Counted from the stretch's first letter, positions 1 to 11,345 are shown. The stretch: 64,000 bases of DNA from Symbiodinium natans (GCA_905221605.1 CAJNDS010002375.1:160001-224000); one strand, 5' to 3'. Notes: generated by a model not told the origin, from the sequence alone. A program made the numbers and translations.

Positions 1-20
1 CTTCTCAAGGTGGGGCTTGC

Positions 21-184
21 ACTTGGAGGTTCATGGTACTGAATGACCCCAATTATAGCTGTTTAGGGTTTAGGGTTCAGGGTACTTGATATCCCAAAGA
101 CAACTGCACTTATAACCCAGTTATAACCACATTGGGGCACTTGATGGGCTTGTAAGCGGTGACAAGTACCATGAACCTCCAAGC
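21..184. mobile_element. Family A miniature inverted-repeat element, copy 1
   Basis: The left end reads ACTTGGAGGTTCATGGTAC and the right end GTACCATGAACCTCCAAG, so the ends are inverted repeats of about 18 bp around a 165-bp unit. The interior holds a short TTTAGGG stretch and TTATAAC motifs, as do the other copies near 8548, 14660, 54804 and 58275. It has no coding capacity. It fits a non-autonomous MITE-like element; the mobilising enzyme is not visible. Confidence 0.6.
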
Positions 185-2290
185 AGGAACTCGGACAAAT
201 GCTCCATGCCACTAAGTTGGAGATTTGGCACGCGGGGGCAGTGCGAGGAAGATCTCGCATTCTTCACGCCTACATCTGCCTGCTACCCCCAAGTCCAACA
301 CCGCCTTAAACTGCGGACCAGCTCAGTCCGGGGACTGCTATGAAAGAGCTTGGTTCGTGTGAGAAACCAGGGTCGCTTCTATGTCAGAACAGCCCGCCAA
401 CGCCACGACCCTAAACCCTCTCAACCCTGAGCCCCAAGTTCTCCTCCCTGAAACCCAAAGTTCTACTTCCCACAGGCCTTGCGGTTGGCCCTCAGCGCCA
501 AAGGCGCGTGCTGCAATGCCTGGCCATGCCTCAGACGCGACTTCCCGGCCAGGAATGAACAGATACCTGATGTGGAACGTGGAAACCTTCTCTTGGTTGT
601 TGCAACTCACCCCTACGCCCCGACCGGTTTTTGGGTCTCGGGCTCGGGCTCAGGGTTTCGGGGTCAAGCACCTACCCGTCTTGAGTGACTGAAGCTCAAC
701 CTTTGGGACCGAAACAGGGGTTTGCTTCCCCCCCGCACCCTCAAACCACCAACGGCCCGATGCCATTCCCAAAAATCTTGCTTCAGGAGGATGGAAAAGG
801 GCCGCTATTTGAGATCCTAGGTTTCGTGCAGAAGATGCTGCTCCTTCCTCTCCTCAACCCTCAACCCAGGAGTTACTCCTTCCTCCACCTGGACGCGAAA
901 ACTTCAGCCCTGAACCCTAAACCCTAAACCCTAAGCCCTAAGCCCTAAACCAAGCAGCTGTTCCACTGCCGCCAGCATGAAGTGGAGATCTCTCTGCAGC
1001 TGCCCGGCCGCAAGGAGCAGGGCACGGGGGTCCTAGGTTTTGAGTTTTTGTTCCCTCCTTGGTTTAAAAGGGTTGGGGGGCACTCGGCTCCCTAACCCTA
1101 AACCCTAAGCCCTAAACCCTAAGCCCTAAACCCTAAACCTTAAACCCTAATCCGCCGAGGCCTCGGGCCGAAGGTATAGGTTGTGAGAACACCAAATCCC
1201 TCACCCCTTTTTTGCCTCAAATGGGTACCCCTCAGGAAACCGGGGTCCGCAAGCGGACGGTTCGCCAGGACCAGAGGCAGTTGAAGCCCGTCCCAGCCCT
1301 CCATTCCACCCCCACCACCCCCCAACCCCCCCCTGCTTGAGGGGCCTGGCTCAACTTTACGATCAATCCAAGAACCGTCTCAACCCTCAACCTTGAACCT
1401 TGAACCTTGAACCTTGAACCCTAAACCCAAAAAACACCTAAACCCCAAACCGTGAACCTTGAGCCCTAAGCCCTCAACCCTAAACTAACCCTCAACCCTA
1501 AGCCCCAAACCATAAACCATAAACCCCAAACCCCTAAACCCAACCCTTATTGCTTGGGGTCCAGCGACTTGGGCGCTGCGGAATCACCATGCTCACGCGG
1601 ATGCGCTGGGCCGGGCCGAGGCGGGTCGCGTTAAAATGAAACCCTAAACCCTAAACCCTAAACCCTAAACCCTGAACCTTTACATTAAAAAAAACGTCTA
1701 CAGATTGTCAGCTTCAGGCTGACAGCATGGAATGCCCCCGTTGGTGGAGGTGAGGCTCAGTTCGGGGCTTTAGGGTTGAAAACAGCGTCCAAGCACCTCT
1801 ACAGAACTTTCCGGAGCTTCGCTGTGGGGAGGAAAAGGGACTTTTGGGGCAGTTGCAGCTTAGGGTTTAAGGGGATTTTTGGGTGGTGTAGAAAAAGCTT
1901 AGGTTTTCGGGCTTGCGCGGCCTAATCCTACCAACCCAAAACCTGCCGCTGCTAGAATGCACCTGTCCTGGGCGACCGCCTTCTGGGCAACCTGGCCAGG
2001 CCCAAAAACAATTGTGCGAACCTGTACGCCTGATCCTGCTTTGACCATTGTAAACAATAAAGTCATTAAAGGCTGCCGGCACAAGCGCCGGCGGAACATT
2101 GGCGCAACACGCCCTATGACCCCATCGTTCAGGAGGCCTTCAGACCAGGAAACAACGAACCCTTGGGCAACTCCTGACCTTAAAATAACTCTACAATAAG
2201 CTTCGACGACCATGTAGCAATCTCCTAGCGCTTGAAATTCAAAGTCGTTTTGGCCCCAAACAAAGAAGCTCGAACTTCGCGCGGTTCCGC
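185..2290. other. Gene-poor stretch with telomere-like arrays
   Basis: No gene is recognised here. Short CCCTAAA-type arrays lie near 912-952, 1091-1150, 1382-1548 (degenerate, with CCTTGAA variants) and 1639-1678. Open frames occur on both strands around 1900-2350 but carry no motif I recognise, apart from the DUF4116-like fragment just to the right. Confidence 0.5.
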
Positions 2291-2353
2291 CTCGCGGTCG
2301 GCGCGCAGAGCGCGCGAGGCTACACGCAGGGCGCGCCAGTCCTTCCGGTCTGG
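2291..2353 (-). CDS. DUF4116-like repeat fragment (exon candidate)
   Basis: Read on the minus strand, 21 codons encode a segment with DWRALRVASRALRADRE. This fits the DUF4116 pattern of an aromatic/ALQ(F/Y)AS core followed by LRxDRE. DUF4116 repeats are common in dinoflagellate predicted proteins and have no known biochemical function. Similar fragments lie on the same strand at 7284, 8334 and 9291, so all four could be exons of one long gene or scattered duplicates. Exon borders are not certain; a GAG|GC border at the left side would suit a GC donor. Confidence 0.4.
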
Positions 2354-4030
2354 ACACAAGCCACTCTGGAAATACAAAAGCGGGCTTGGCCTCAGCTTGG
2401 AGGGATTGAAGGGAGCTCCGGGATTGAAAGGTTCAGGTTGGCTTGGATGGTGTAACAGGGAGTGGGGTGGGGTGGGAAGTTGGCGTCATGGGGGGAGCGG
2501 GGCTTCGGAATTTGGCGCGAGCTTTTTGGGGGGTTCAGGGCTTCCTAGGATTCTCCAGTTTGCACCTCTTGCCAGGCGGCTGGCCTGTGAATAACCGTCT
2601 GCCTTCCTCCATTATCCTCTCAAGCCTCTACCTTCGAAGTTTGTCCTTGGATCGCCCACAAAAAACCCTGAATCCCTGAGTGGGGGGGATCATGACCGGC
2701 AAGCGTCTTGAAGAAGAGCTCGACTCTATTGGAACCCAAAACCCTAACCGCCCTAACCCCTAAGGACCCGTACCCGAGCCTGGCCAACAGCTGTGAGGAC
2801 CACCTCTTTGTCTGCCTGTCCGAGGGGCAATCTATTCAGCGGCTCAGAAGGCGAGGAAGAGGTTGGCGTCGGATGCAAAGATCTTCAGCGAAATAAATTA
2901 CAAAACATCATGTATTCCGCGTGGCTTCCTGGAGCTGAAAAGCCGGTATGCTTGAAAGGGACTCGGAAACGATCTGCTTCGGGATCAAAAGCTCCGTGTG
3001 CGGGCAGGTCTCCTGCAAAGCTGTCGATGCGTCTGCCAGGGACCTCGGTCACGCGGGCATCTTGAGGCTACGACAAGCCCAGACGCAGTTGCTTGGGCTC
3101 ACAGGAGCAAACCACACAGAACTCAGACCTAACGGGTTTAGGGCTTGAGGGCTTCCTGAGCTTAGGGACCCTGGCTTCACGACACCCTACAACCGGAGGT
3201 GCCCGGAAAAGCCTCAAGCGCCACGTTTCAAATTCATGCCCTCTAAGCCCTCTTTCACGTCCCAGAAGTGCGGGGCCTTGTAGACCTTCTGACTAAAGGT
3301 TCCCAGAGCCCTTCAGTAGCACACTGATCGTTCTTGGTGTTTCCTCCCGGTTACTTGCTCTTACTTGTGCTGTTTCCCTGGGGAACTAGAAGTTGCTTGG
3401 GAGCATGTGGGGGTTTCCACCCGGAAAGGAATGTCAAGTTACCTCCTCCGCCTGTGGGGATTGCGTGGAATCAAGCTTCCGGGCTGTTCTTGCGCTTGGT
3501 GGCGTCTGCGTCCAAGTCTTCCCTGAACCCTTCAAGCACTTCTGAAAAACCCTTTTATCCCGAGTTCTTTGCAGACAATTCGGGAATTGGGGTGCAAGAA
3601 GCTTCGTAGCAAAAGACTTGAGCCGTAACCCACGAGCCGAAACCCTCAACTGCACAAGCACTGAAGGCCCATGAGTCCCCAGCGACGCCTCTGCAGCCCG
3701 TGGGCAATAAGGTTCGGAGTTTGGGGATGTGATTGCAAATTTGTTCAGCCCGGAGCCCACCCATACAGCACGTCCATACAAGGAAACATGTTTAATGTCG
3801 TCTTAAACTTGGTAGCCCAGTTGCCAGTAACTATGTTCTAAGAATTCCTTTGCAAGGGAACCTAGAACCAAAAAAGGGAAAAGGGGTACCACTGGGCAAG
3901 AAGCAAAAAAAAAACAACCAGAAGCTCCCGCCACCATCGCAAGAGAAGGAAAGCATTCTGCCGTCGGGTGGCAGTCCATGACGTTTCACAGCCGCCAGCA
4001 CGACCTCCTATCATTGGGCTTGATGTCACC
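2354..4030. other. Unassigned stretch, no gene recognised
   Basis: Only short frames without recognisable motifs are present. GC content is moderate and there is little telomere-like sequence. A segment near 3809-3835 (CTTGGTAGCCCAGT) also occurs near 60171, which suggests a small dispersed repeat. Confidence 0.4.
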
Positions 4031-4615
4031 AGGCCACTGTTTGCAGTGTTTTTAAATGTGATCATTTGAAAGGTTCCCAGAATCATTGAAAAGCCAACAT
4101 TGTGAGATTTTCCAAAAAACCAGAACCAATTCAAACCAAAATCTTTCCGAATTTTCGAAGATTTCACGTGGATTCCCATCATTTCGAGGATTTCCAACTG
4201 AATGCCTATTCATTTTCGTAATTTTCCTATTTGATGAGATTGAAAACCACATCTGTCAATATGAAATATGAGGGTTTCAAAGATTCCCAGAGTTACTTGA
4301 AAACACCCGATCCACTTTGATAGAACTGAAATCCAAATTAGATGATATTTTACATACGGAGGTTTTCGGAAGATCACAAATCAAATGAACGCCATAAAAC
4401 ACAAATCTGACATGTCGACGATATCAAACTGAATAATTAGAATTGAAATCCAAACTTTGCCCAAATTGAAACCTGAGATTTGCAAAAACTGCCAGCGTCA
4501 TGTGTCATCCAATATTGCGCCGACATTTCGAGGATATCGTATGAATATCAACTCATGCTCATGAAATTATGCCCAATGAATTATGAGGTTTGCCAACGTT
4601 TTTGAGAGGCTTTGC
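4030..4615. repeat. AT-rich island with degenerate direct repeats
   Basis: This stretch is visibly richer in A and T than its neighbours. Variants of a CATTTCGAGGATTTC motif recur near 4150, 4177, 4411 and 4522, followed by CAACTGAAT-like sequence. It has no convincing gene. It could be a decayed satellite or an old insertion of foreign or organellar DNA; the sequence alone does not decide. Confidence 0.4.
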
Positions 4616-7283
4616 CGGATGGGCGGTCTGTGGGGGCAAATTAGGCTGTGGCTCCCTTCGTGATTTCATTCTTCATGGTCCAATGGTGCTTTCTTCTTGG
4701 CCACCCTAGATTCTGGAAAATTTGCTGGGTACATAAGTGGGGCTGTCCCAGAACAAGCTTCAACGGCACCTTCCGCATTACCGCCTGAGGCAAAGCATGT
4801 ATCCTGTTCGTCCGCCAAACCGGGTCCTTATCGTCCCGCAGATTGCTTGCAGCAATCTCCAGACGGCACTGGTCGGTCTTCAACACCGACCTTCGGAGGC
4901 GTGGCCGCACAAAGCCGTCAACTGCAGTTAACTTGTCCAGCTTAACCAAGAAATATGGGTCACTGCTTGGGATGATTTCGAAGCACTAACAGTCACTAAC
5001 ATTGTGACCTCACCCTATCGGGACACCGGGATTTACGAAAAATACGGGACCCCTTGTATACAACCCAAATAGTACAGTAGGATTCCCTTATTATAAGGAC
5101 AAACCCCCCACACAGGTTTCTTGGCATTCTGGCTCTTGACTTCACCCTCAACACACTCATGTCCTAGGGTCCGCAGCGCATGGAAGACCACAAAAGCCCT
5201 GGGATCCCCATAATTCAGAGACCTCACCTCTGTACCTGACCACCTGCAAGTAGCTGACCCAAGGCTAGAATATGTGTGTATATATATATATATAATGTAG
5301 TATGATATAACGTAGAATAAAATAGATAATGATAGTATAACAGATACCAGTCACATAATGGATAATATTAGGAAACAAACATATATACATATATACGCAT
5401 CCGCAAAACAATGGGTAGCACATGGCAATGCGTCCAGGAACCCCCGCTTAACTCATCCCCGACGGAAAACACACCTCTTCTGAGGAACACAAGCCTGTGC
5501 TTGGCCTCGGGCAATAGGAAGGTGCGATCCGCGCGGAGGGACGGATCCATAAACCTCAGTTTTTCATGCCCAAAACCTAAACTCTAAACCCTGAATCCTA
5601 ACTCCCCTAAACTCCCTAAACCATAAACTCTATCCCCGAAACCTACCCCCAATTGAGGCGCTTAAGCGAGGGATCTGTCTGGGGGGGGTCTTATCTTGGG
5701 TAGCTATTGGTTGGGTTACAGTAAGTACATCCACATATAACCCATGTACACACATGTTTGTTGAGAATATCCACCTAAACAAAAGTTGGAAAGAAGTTTA
5801 ACTGTTGCATGACATAGTTCATGCATGGCTATGAGCAATTGAAGCGATCTTGGTGACTCTACCCAGAACCCCTTTCCCAACTCGCAACGTCAATCAAACA
5901 AGATAAACGGATCCATGCACCTCCCTAAAATAGCCCATGCTACCACGTACCATATTGTAGAAACGCAAGAAAAGGGTACTCAGTAGAGCAGCAGTTCTCT
6001 AGCTGGCATCAACAACCACAGCAAAAGGTAGACAATCTGAGTCGCGGGCCCGTGTACTTGACAAACAGACTAGGGAAGATATGCACGTGGAGAAGACACC
6101 GGACATAAAAACACCTTCCTCTGAATTCATTGCTTTAGGGTTTAGGGTTCAGGCTTTAGGGGGCAAGGAACTGCATCTCCTTGACGTCTTCCGAAACTGA
6201 ACTCCTGAAACTGGGGAACCCCTAGACCCCCAGCCCTAAACCCGAAACCCCCTAAACTCCGTGGGCGCACTCCGAGAACAATCCGAGCAGCAGGATTGCA
6301 CCCCAGGCCTGGACATTTGGCAGGATCCCTCTTGAACCCAGGCTTAGGGTTTAGGGTTTAGGGGCTCCTTTCAGTGCCAAATTGGGTCTTCGGGTACCCC
6401 TCATTTCTCGGGACCTTTTAGTTGGGGAACCCCACTAAAATGGAATTTCGAGAGCTGGCCATCGGGGCGTTCGGCGCTCGGCCGGGGTCTGGGCATTCGA
6501 TTTTGGACACCGGAACAATGCCCAGCCTGTATGTATGTATATATATATATATAGGGTTTAGTGGACTTGTTAACAACTACTATTTGCGATTAGCATTTAC
6601 GATTACGACCGTCACTAACTGTCACGATTGCTACTAAAATGCCATGTTTCATGTAAGTACACATGTTAGAAAGATAAGCATGGGGAGTTTTTAGGCAGCG
6701 TACCTGTATTAACGTATACCTGCACTTATAACCCTCTTAATTACTCTCGAGGACTATCGTTACTACATCCACGGATCTTCCTGCAGCTTTTTGTTTGGGC
6801 ATGTTATGTGCTTATGGTTATGAACCTTCAAGCAAACAAAGTAGACGAGGCCGGGATGTCGCTTGAAGGGGGGGGGATCTTCTCAGTCGCATGAGAGGCC
6901 AAGTTGGCGTCTTCGCTGATCCCTGTTTTCATGTTTCTTTTTGCTCTTGTTGGTACAACTGTTCTGTGAAGAGCTTCATCTTTCGTACAAGCATAAAGGC
7001 GGGCTTTGCAGTATCATGTTGCAGCGTGGTGTGTTCTTTGTGGCCCTATGAAGCACATCGCGTGCCCCGCTTCCAAGAGAGAAGACAAGGATAAGAGGCC
7101 CTCAAGACCCTGCAGAGGAACTTCTTCATTGGAGGGCTTTGAAGCGCCTAGAAGCAAGTGCAGAAGCCACCCGATCCTCCCTCCTCTTCCTCCAACTCAG
7201 CGCGGAGCTTTCAAACGTTTTAACCCTTGTTGCAGCTCAACCCTCATACATCTGTTCAAACCCCAAAGTTCCCAATTCCAGGC
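4616..7283. other. Gene-poor stretch with AT microsatellites
   Basis: No gene is recognised. There is an AT-rich tract at about 5275-5400 and a short TATA repeat near 6530-6553. A minus-strand frame near 5420-5550 contains LRADRTFLL, which faintly resembles DUF4116, but this is too weak to call. Scattered CCCTAAA/TTTAGGG units lie near 5575-5640, 6134 and 6340. Confidence 0.4.
5026..5105. mobile_element. Family C miniature element, copy 1 (half-like)
   Basis: The sequence holds a TTTACGAAAAATACGGGACC end and a CCCTTATTATAAGGAC segment, both shared with the stretch at 31669-31772. Other Family C members lie near 24881, 27163 and 50520. It has no coding capacity and is probably a non-autonomous inverted-repeat element. 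Confidence 0.4.
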
Positions 7284-7361
7284 CTGTGAGATGGCAGCTA
7301 GAGCGATCTCCCGGTCGCCACGGAGTGCGTCGCTGGCGAACTGGAGGGCACACCAGTCCTG
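7284..7361 (-). CDS. DUF4116-like repeat fragment (exon candidate)
   Basis: Twenty-six minus-strand codons give QDWCALQFASDALRGDRE followed by IALAAISQ. This closely follows the DUF4116 consensus of an ALQ(F/Y)AS core, then LRxDRE and a hydrophobic AAxxQ end. It is the best of the four fragments here. Downstream on the same strand the pattern is lost at CAG|GCCTGG, which could be a GC-type donor of the kind dinoflagellates use. The function of DUF4116 is unknown. Confidence 0.5.
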
Positions 7362-7549
7362 CAGAACTTATGTGAAGCTCCAGTGGCTTGAGTCTAACAT
7401 CGCCAAGGCAGCCAGCGATCAATGTGGGGGGGGGGGCGGCCGAGTTAGGTGAATGGGCAAAGGATCCAGCGTAGCACAAGAGCCTAGAGAAGGACTCAGT
7501 ATGACCAGTATTCTGTCCCATTCAAAGCTTACGAAGAGGCCCTATCGTA

Positions 7550-7605
7550 CCTATATATATGTGTATGTATGTATATACATATTATATACGTATATATGTA
7601 CATGA
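7550..7605. repeat. TATG/TATA microsatellite
   Basis: Alternating TATATATGTG/TATGTATGTATA tract followed by a GA-rich run. It is non-coding. Confidence 0.7.
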
Positions 7606-7989
7606 GAGAAAGAGAGAGGATGACCCGCTTGCTTTCGGCAAAGCCCTGTAGTTCCTTCTGCCCAAACCCTGTGCCCAACCCCAAAGGCCTGGAAACTTCT
7701 GGATGACGGGGCCCGGCACGCAGAATCTACACGTTTAGGGTTTATGGTTTGGGGTTAAGGCTTCAGGGGATCTTCAAGGAAGAGCCCCCAGCTACTGGTG
7801 ATTGTGAAAGATCCTTAATTGACCTTTGAACGTTAGTTCGTTACAATATAGAACATTATGCTGCGTTACCCCCATCTGGCTAATTAAGTCAATACAAGAT
7901 AGAACGCAGCAAACAGCAAAACGGAGCCAGCGCGGAGAGCAAGCATCATCTCTCCATGCATCACACAGCCACAAACTGCCTCTCATATT

Positions 7990-8325
7990 GATATGTGTAT
8001 GTGTGTGTGCATTCATACATACATACATACATACATGCATGCACACATACACACACATACATACATACATACGTACATACATACATACATGCATACATGC
8101 ACACATACACACATACATACATACATACATACATACATACATACATACATACATACATACATACATACATACATACATACATACACACATACATACATAC
8201 ATACATACATACATACATACATAAATACATACACACACATGTATAAATATATATATATATATATATGTGTGTGTGTATGTATATGTGTAACATATGAGTA
8301 TATGTGTATATATATATACACATGC
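7990..8325. repeat. Long CATA tetranucleotide microsatellite
   Basis: About 220 bp of almost pure (CATA)n, with GCATGCACA interruptions in the left third, continues into TATA/GTGT tracts up to about 8320. It generates long spurious frames rich in Tyr-Ile-His-Thr or Met-Tyr-Val-Cys on both strands, and these are not genes. Confidence 0.9.
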
Positions 8326-8333
8326 TGCCTCAC

Positions 8334-8450
8334 CTGCTTCACGGCTGTCAGCACAAGCTGCCGGTCGTTCATCAGCGCCTCATGCGACTCTAGGGCTGAC
8401 GTGGCCCAAGCTACGGAATCGAAGGGCTTCGTCGCCCACTCTGTCTCGAC
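8334..8450 (-). CDS. DUF4116-like exon with GT donor (candidate)
   Basis: The minus strand encodes a segment ending MNDRQLVLTAVKQ, which matches the second half of a DUF4116 repeat (xNDRxLVLxAVKQ). The match stops exactly at AAGCAG|GTGAGG, a textbook GT donor, so the exon's 3' end is put at 8334. The 5' border is not defined; the frame stays open upstream. It may be joined to the fragments at 9291 (upstream) and 7284 (downstream) in one minus-strand gene. Confidence 0.45.
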
Positions 8451-8547
8451 TACTTGACTACTTAGTGTTTGTGTCTCCGCTATCAAAACTCTGAACCCTA
8501 AGCCCTTGTGGCTTTGGGGATTGTCAGCTCTACGATGATCTGTAATT

Positions 8548-8664
8548 ACTTGGAGATTCATGGGTAGTTCTAAGTGGGGTGGGGTAGCTAGACTTCTGTC
8601 TGGTTGTACGCTTGTTTAGGGTACTTCTAACCCTGCATATACCTACCCATGAACCTTCAAGTAG
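8548..8664. mobile_element. Family A miniature inverted-repeat element, copy 2
   Basis: ACTTGGAGATTCATGGGTAG at the left and CTACCCATGAACCTTCAAGT at the right form an inverted repeat of about 20 bp. The core contains GTTTAGGGTACTTCTAACCC, which is close to the cores of copies 3 and 6. Confidence 0.65.
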
Positions 8665-8758
8665 CCCTAAACCCTAAACCCTAAACCCTAAAACCCTAAA
8701 CCCTGAACCTTCAGAGAGATCTCGAAAGAGTACGACTACGAGCCCTGAAATCCGAAGG

Positions 8759-8832
8759 CGATGACAGTTTCGCATTTCGCGAACAAAGCGACGACAGTTC
8801 GCATTTTGCGAGCCCAGAAACCAACAAGTGAC
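8759..8832. repeat. Three imperfect direct repeats of a GACAGTTTCGCATTT unit
   Basis: GACGACAGTTTCGCATTTCG-like units recur three times in 75 bp (the third is truncated). A CCCTAAA array lies left (8665-8706) and a TTTAGGG/TTTGGGG array right (8918-8972). No function is apparent. Confidence 0.5.
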
Positions 8833-9290
8833 GACAGTTTCGAGGCCGGCAAGCGCGGCCACGCCCGCGCCTAGACGAGAGCGCGATTGTCGTCCAACAA
8901 GCCAGCAGGCCTCGGGTTTGGGGTTTAGGGTTTAGGGTTTAGGGTTTGGGGTTTAGGGTTTGGGGTTTAGGGGCATAGTGCCCAGCCCCTCGACTTCATG
9001 TTGGAACCACTTTTGCGATGTTGACCCAGCGTTTGAGGAACTTAAAACCACCGAAGCCGGCGTCCACGCAGGAATTGCTGCATATGCCCCATGTGTCAAC
9101 TAGACTGCTCACAAACTGTTTTGTCCCCTCCTCCAACTACCAGTCACCACATTGAGGGCTGGAAGTACAGTATCCCTTGGGTGTTACTCGTAGGGGGAAC
9201 ATCGAAACCCTTACCTTGGGTTGCCCCTCATACTAGCAGTAACATCCATACCCCACCACAGGCCCACTGGCACCTCAACCACGGAGCGCT

Positions 9291-9350
9291 TGCCTCGTCC
9301 ACAAACTGCAGGGCGCGCCAGTCTGACTGCACAGCGGCCAGTGCAATCCT
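9291..9350 (-). CDS. DUF4116-like repeat fragment (exon candidate)
   Basis: Twenty minus-strand codons read RIALAAVQSDWRALQFVDEA, which fits the DUF4116 repeat junction (xIALAAVxxDxxALQFxxEA). The match ends at GAG|GCAAGC, again suiting a GC donor. It is the most upstream of the four same-strand fragments. No start codon or complete gene can be built from the sequence alone. Confidence 0.45.
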
Positions 9351-10270
9351 TGGAGCATGACAGATTGGAATTCAGGAGCTACACCCTCGACCCTTTGAAC
9401 CCGGAACTGAGAACCCTGAACCCTACCCCCTGAACCCTACCCTTAACCCCAAATACCCCCAAGCCCTTTCTGTTACGGTTTGGGTTTTGCAGGTTTTGAG
9501 AGACTCCGGAAAGAGCTAAAAGGGCCTCAGGTGCTCCAAAAGGGCTCCGGTTTATAGGGCGTGAGCCCTGCAAGCGGCGCTTTGTCTGCACGGAGAGCCT
9601 CGGCAGCGTACTCCAAGCTTTGTCCTGCAATCTACTATGTAGGTTGATTGGTTTGGTCGAGTTATAACCCTGGTTATAACCTTGCTAACATGGGTTATAA
9701 CCCGGCTAAGTACAGCCGCAAGTCCGTCATAAGTAGGAAGTCAGTTATAGGTTATTTACTGGGTTTATGAGCTAGTTATATAAGTAGTGTCTGTTTAGTT
9801 ATAAGTTAGTTAGGTTTTCAGTTACGTTTGACTTAGGTTCTACTTATGAATTTGTGTTTTTTCAGCATTTTGATTTTATATGTGTGCTGCATGAGCCTCA
9901 GCTTTTTTGGCTCGTGCATCATGGATGCCAGACGGAGATATAACTTGGCAAGGGTGGAGAGCAGACGGCTAGAGCTGGAGACATACTCACGCCAGTGGGT
10001 GTTCTCGCCATGCAGGCTGCCTCTTGAGCAGGATTTTTTCTTGCGCCCAACTATGCTTAGTCGCACACTCACCTTTGGCACCATTCGTGAATGGGCCAGG
10101 ATCCAGCCAGCCCTTCTCCGACTCGGTCCGCGAAGCTTCCACAGCACACCGGACCTCAAGTATAACCGAGCTGATATAGCTTGGCCGCTGAACCTGTAGC
10201 CCTCTCAGAAGCAACCCTTGCTCCTAACATTTCCTCTAAAAAAATCCTGTGTTTTCATGAACCTTCCTGT

Positions 10271-10440
10271 TGTCGGCCTTTGTCGGCCATTGTCGGCCCG
10301 GTTACGCAGCGCCAATGGCTCATGTCGGCCGCGTGTCGGCCGGACACACGAAACCATACGTTTTCGCGCAGTTTGGCCTGTCGGCCAGCTCGCCAGGGCG
10401 GGGATTTGGTGTCGGAGGCCTGTCGGCCGCGTGTCGGCCC
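10271..10440. repeat. Eight copies of TGTCGGCC with helical spacing
   Basis: TGTCGGCC begins at 10271, 10281, 10291, 10323, 10334, 10379, 10421 and 10432. Neighbours within clusters are 10 or 11 bp apart, about one helical turn, and all copies are in the same orientation. They lie 170-330 bp upstream of the ATG at 10601. This layout fits an array of protein-binding sites, but no binding factor is known to me. Confidence 0.7.
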
Positions 10441-10600
10441 GGTGTTTGCATCGAAACGTGAAAAATCAAGGTTTTTCCCTTCTGCTTCAGCTGCTTGCTT
10501 GCCTCCAGTCCTGCCTTTCTCGCTCGCTTCCCCGCCGCAGCCGCTGCAGCCCGAGTCCCCTCCAAGCTACCCTTACCGCTTCTTTCTAGTTGCTCAAGCC

Positions 10601-10798
10601 ATGGCCAGCATCGACGCTGCCCAGTTTACTTTGCCGGCAAGCCAAGAAACGCTGCTTCAGTCGTCTCTCTCGAAAGTTGGGGGCAGCCGGTGGCGAAACA
10701 CAGGCGAAACTGCTCTGGTCAAGCCTTGCCAACAGGACCCCTGGATGTTGCCGTCCTGGTGGCGTTGCGATGGAGATTGCCTCATGTGCCTGCACTGA
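10601..10798 (+). CDS. Small ORF, 65 aa, unknown function
   Basis: The frame starts at GCCATGGCC and ends at TGA, giving 65 residues with six cysteines in total and a Trp-rich tail (WWRCDGDCLMC). It matches no family I recognise. Upstream lies about 130 bp of pyrimidine-rich sequence ending TTCTTTCTAG, which would suit a spliced-leader acceptor 13 bp before the ATG. A TTTTT motif lies further upstream. It sits inside the inverted-end element, so it could be element-encoded, a captured gene fragment, or chance. Confidence 0.3.
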   Translation: MASIDAAQFTLPASQETLLQSSLSKVGGSRWRNTGETALVKPCQQDPWMLPSWWRCDGDCLMCLH

Positions 10799-11345
10799 GA
10801 AAAAGTTGGCATGTTCTGAAGCATGCCAAACGCTCTTGTGCTCTTCTGCCCCGGGAAAACCATCATTTTTCATTTTGCCACACTCGCCTCGACAACTTTG
10901 TAACTGTGCTAAAACAAAAAAACAAAACTACTTAGGATCTACTTAGGTCTTACTTATAACTTCGGTTATAACTAGTGTAACCTACTTAACATAAGTAGAG
11001 CCTAAGTAGATTATAACTCACACAACCGGAAACAACGTATATAGTAGGATCTCCTCTCATTATTTTCATGGCATGAGAACGGCCATGAGAACCCCTCCCA
11101 GAACAGGGGCGTCATCAAAATAGAGTTGATATGTTAATTGTATTTCTGTATGTGTGTATGTTTACTTGTCAGTCACAAAACATGTTTGGAGCTATTTGGG
11201 GTGCCTTCTGTTAACATTGCAGGGACATTCGCGCATCCCTTTGAATCTGTGTCTTGACAACAGTTCCTAGTAGGGAATTCCCGATACCTTATCTTCCCTA
11301 CAGCACCCTGTGAGGGCTTGCATATGGTGTCAGAATTCCCGACTA

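Larger units (their letters stand above)
9631..11050. mobile_element. 1.4-kb element with about 40-bp inverted ends
   Basis: The left end begins TCTACTATGTAGGTTG and runs to GAGTTATAAC. The right end, read in reverse complement, begins TCCTACTATATACGTTG and runs to GAGTTATAATC. These are imperfect inverted ends of about 40 bp. Each arm is rich in TTATAAC/GTTATAA and in ACTTAGGTTCTACTTA-type motifs, which are also inverted between the arms. The centre is GC-rich and holds a TGTCGGCC cluster and a small ORF at 10601. No transposase motif was found, so the element is probably non-autonomous. A clear target-site duplication was not seen. Confidence 0.5.

Noticed and set aside
1899-2357. Minus-strand 152-codon frame as one gene
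   Set aside because: Only the DUF4116-like part at 2291-2353 is protein-like, and it lies in another frame; the rest matches nothing.
7792-8561. Long frames of repeated Tyr-Ile-His-Thr and Met-Tyr-Val-Cys
   Set aside because: They are produced by the CATA/TATG microsatellite in every frame and have no protein-like composition. Only the DUF4116-like part (8334-8450) is kept.
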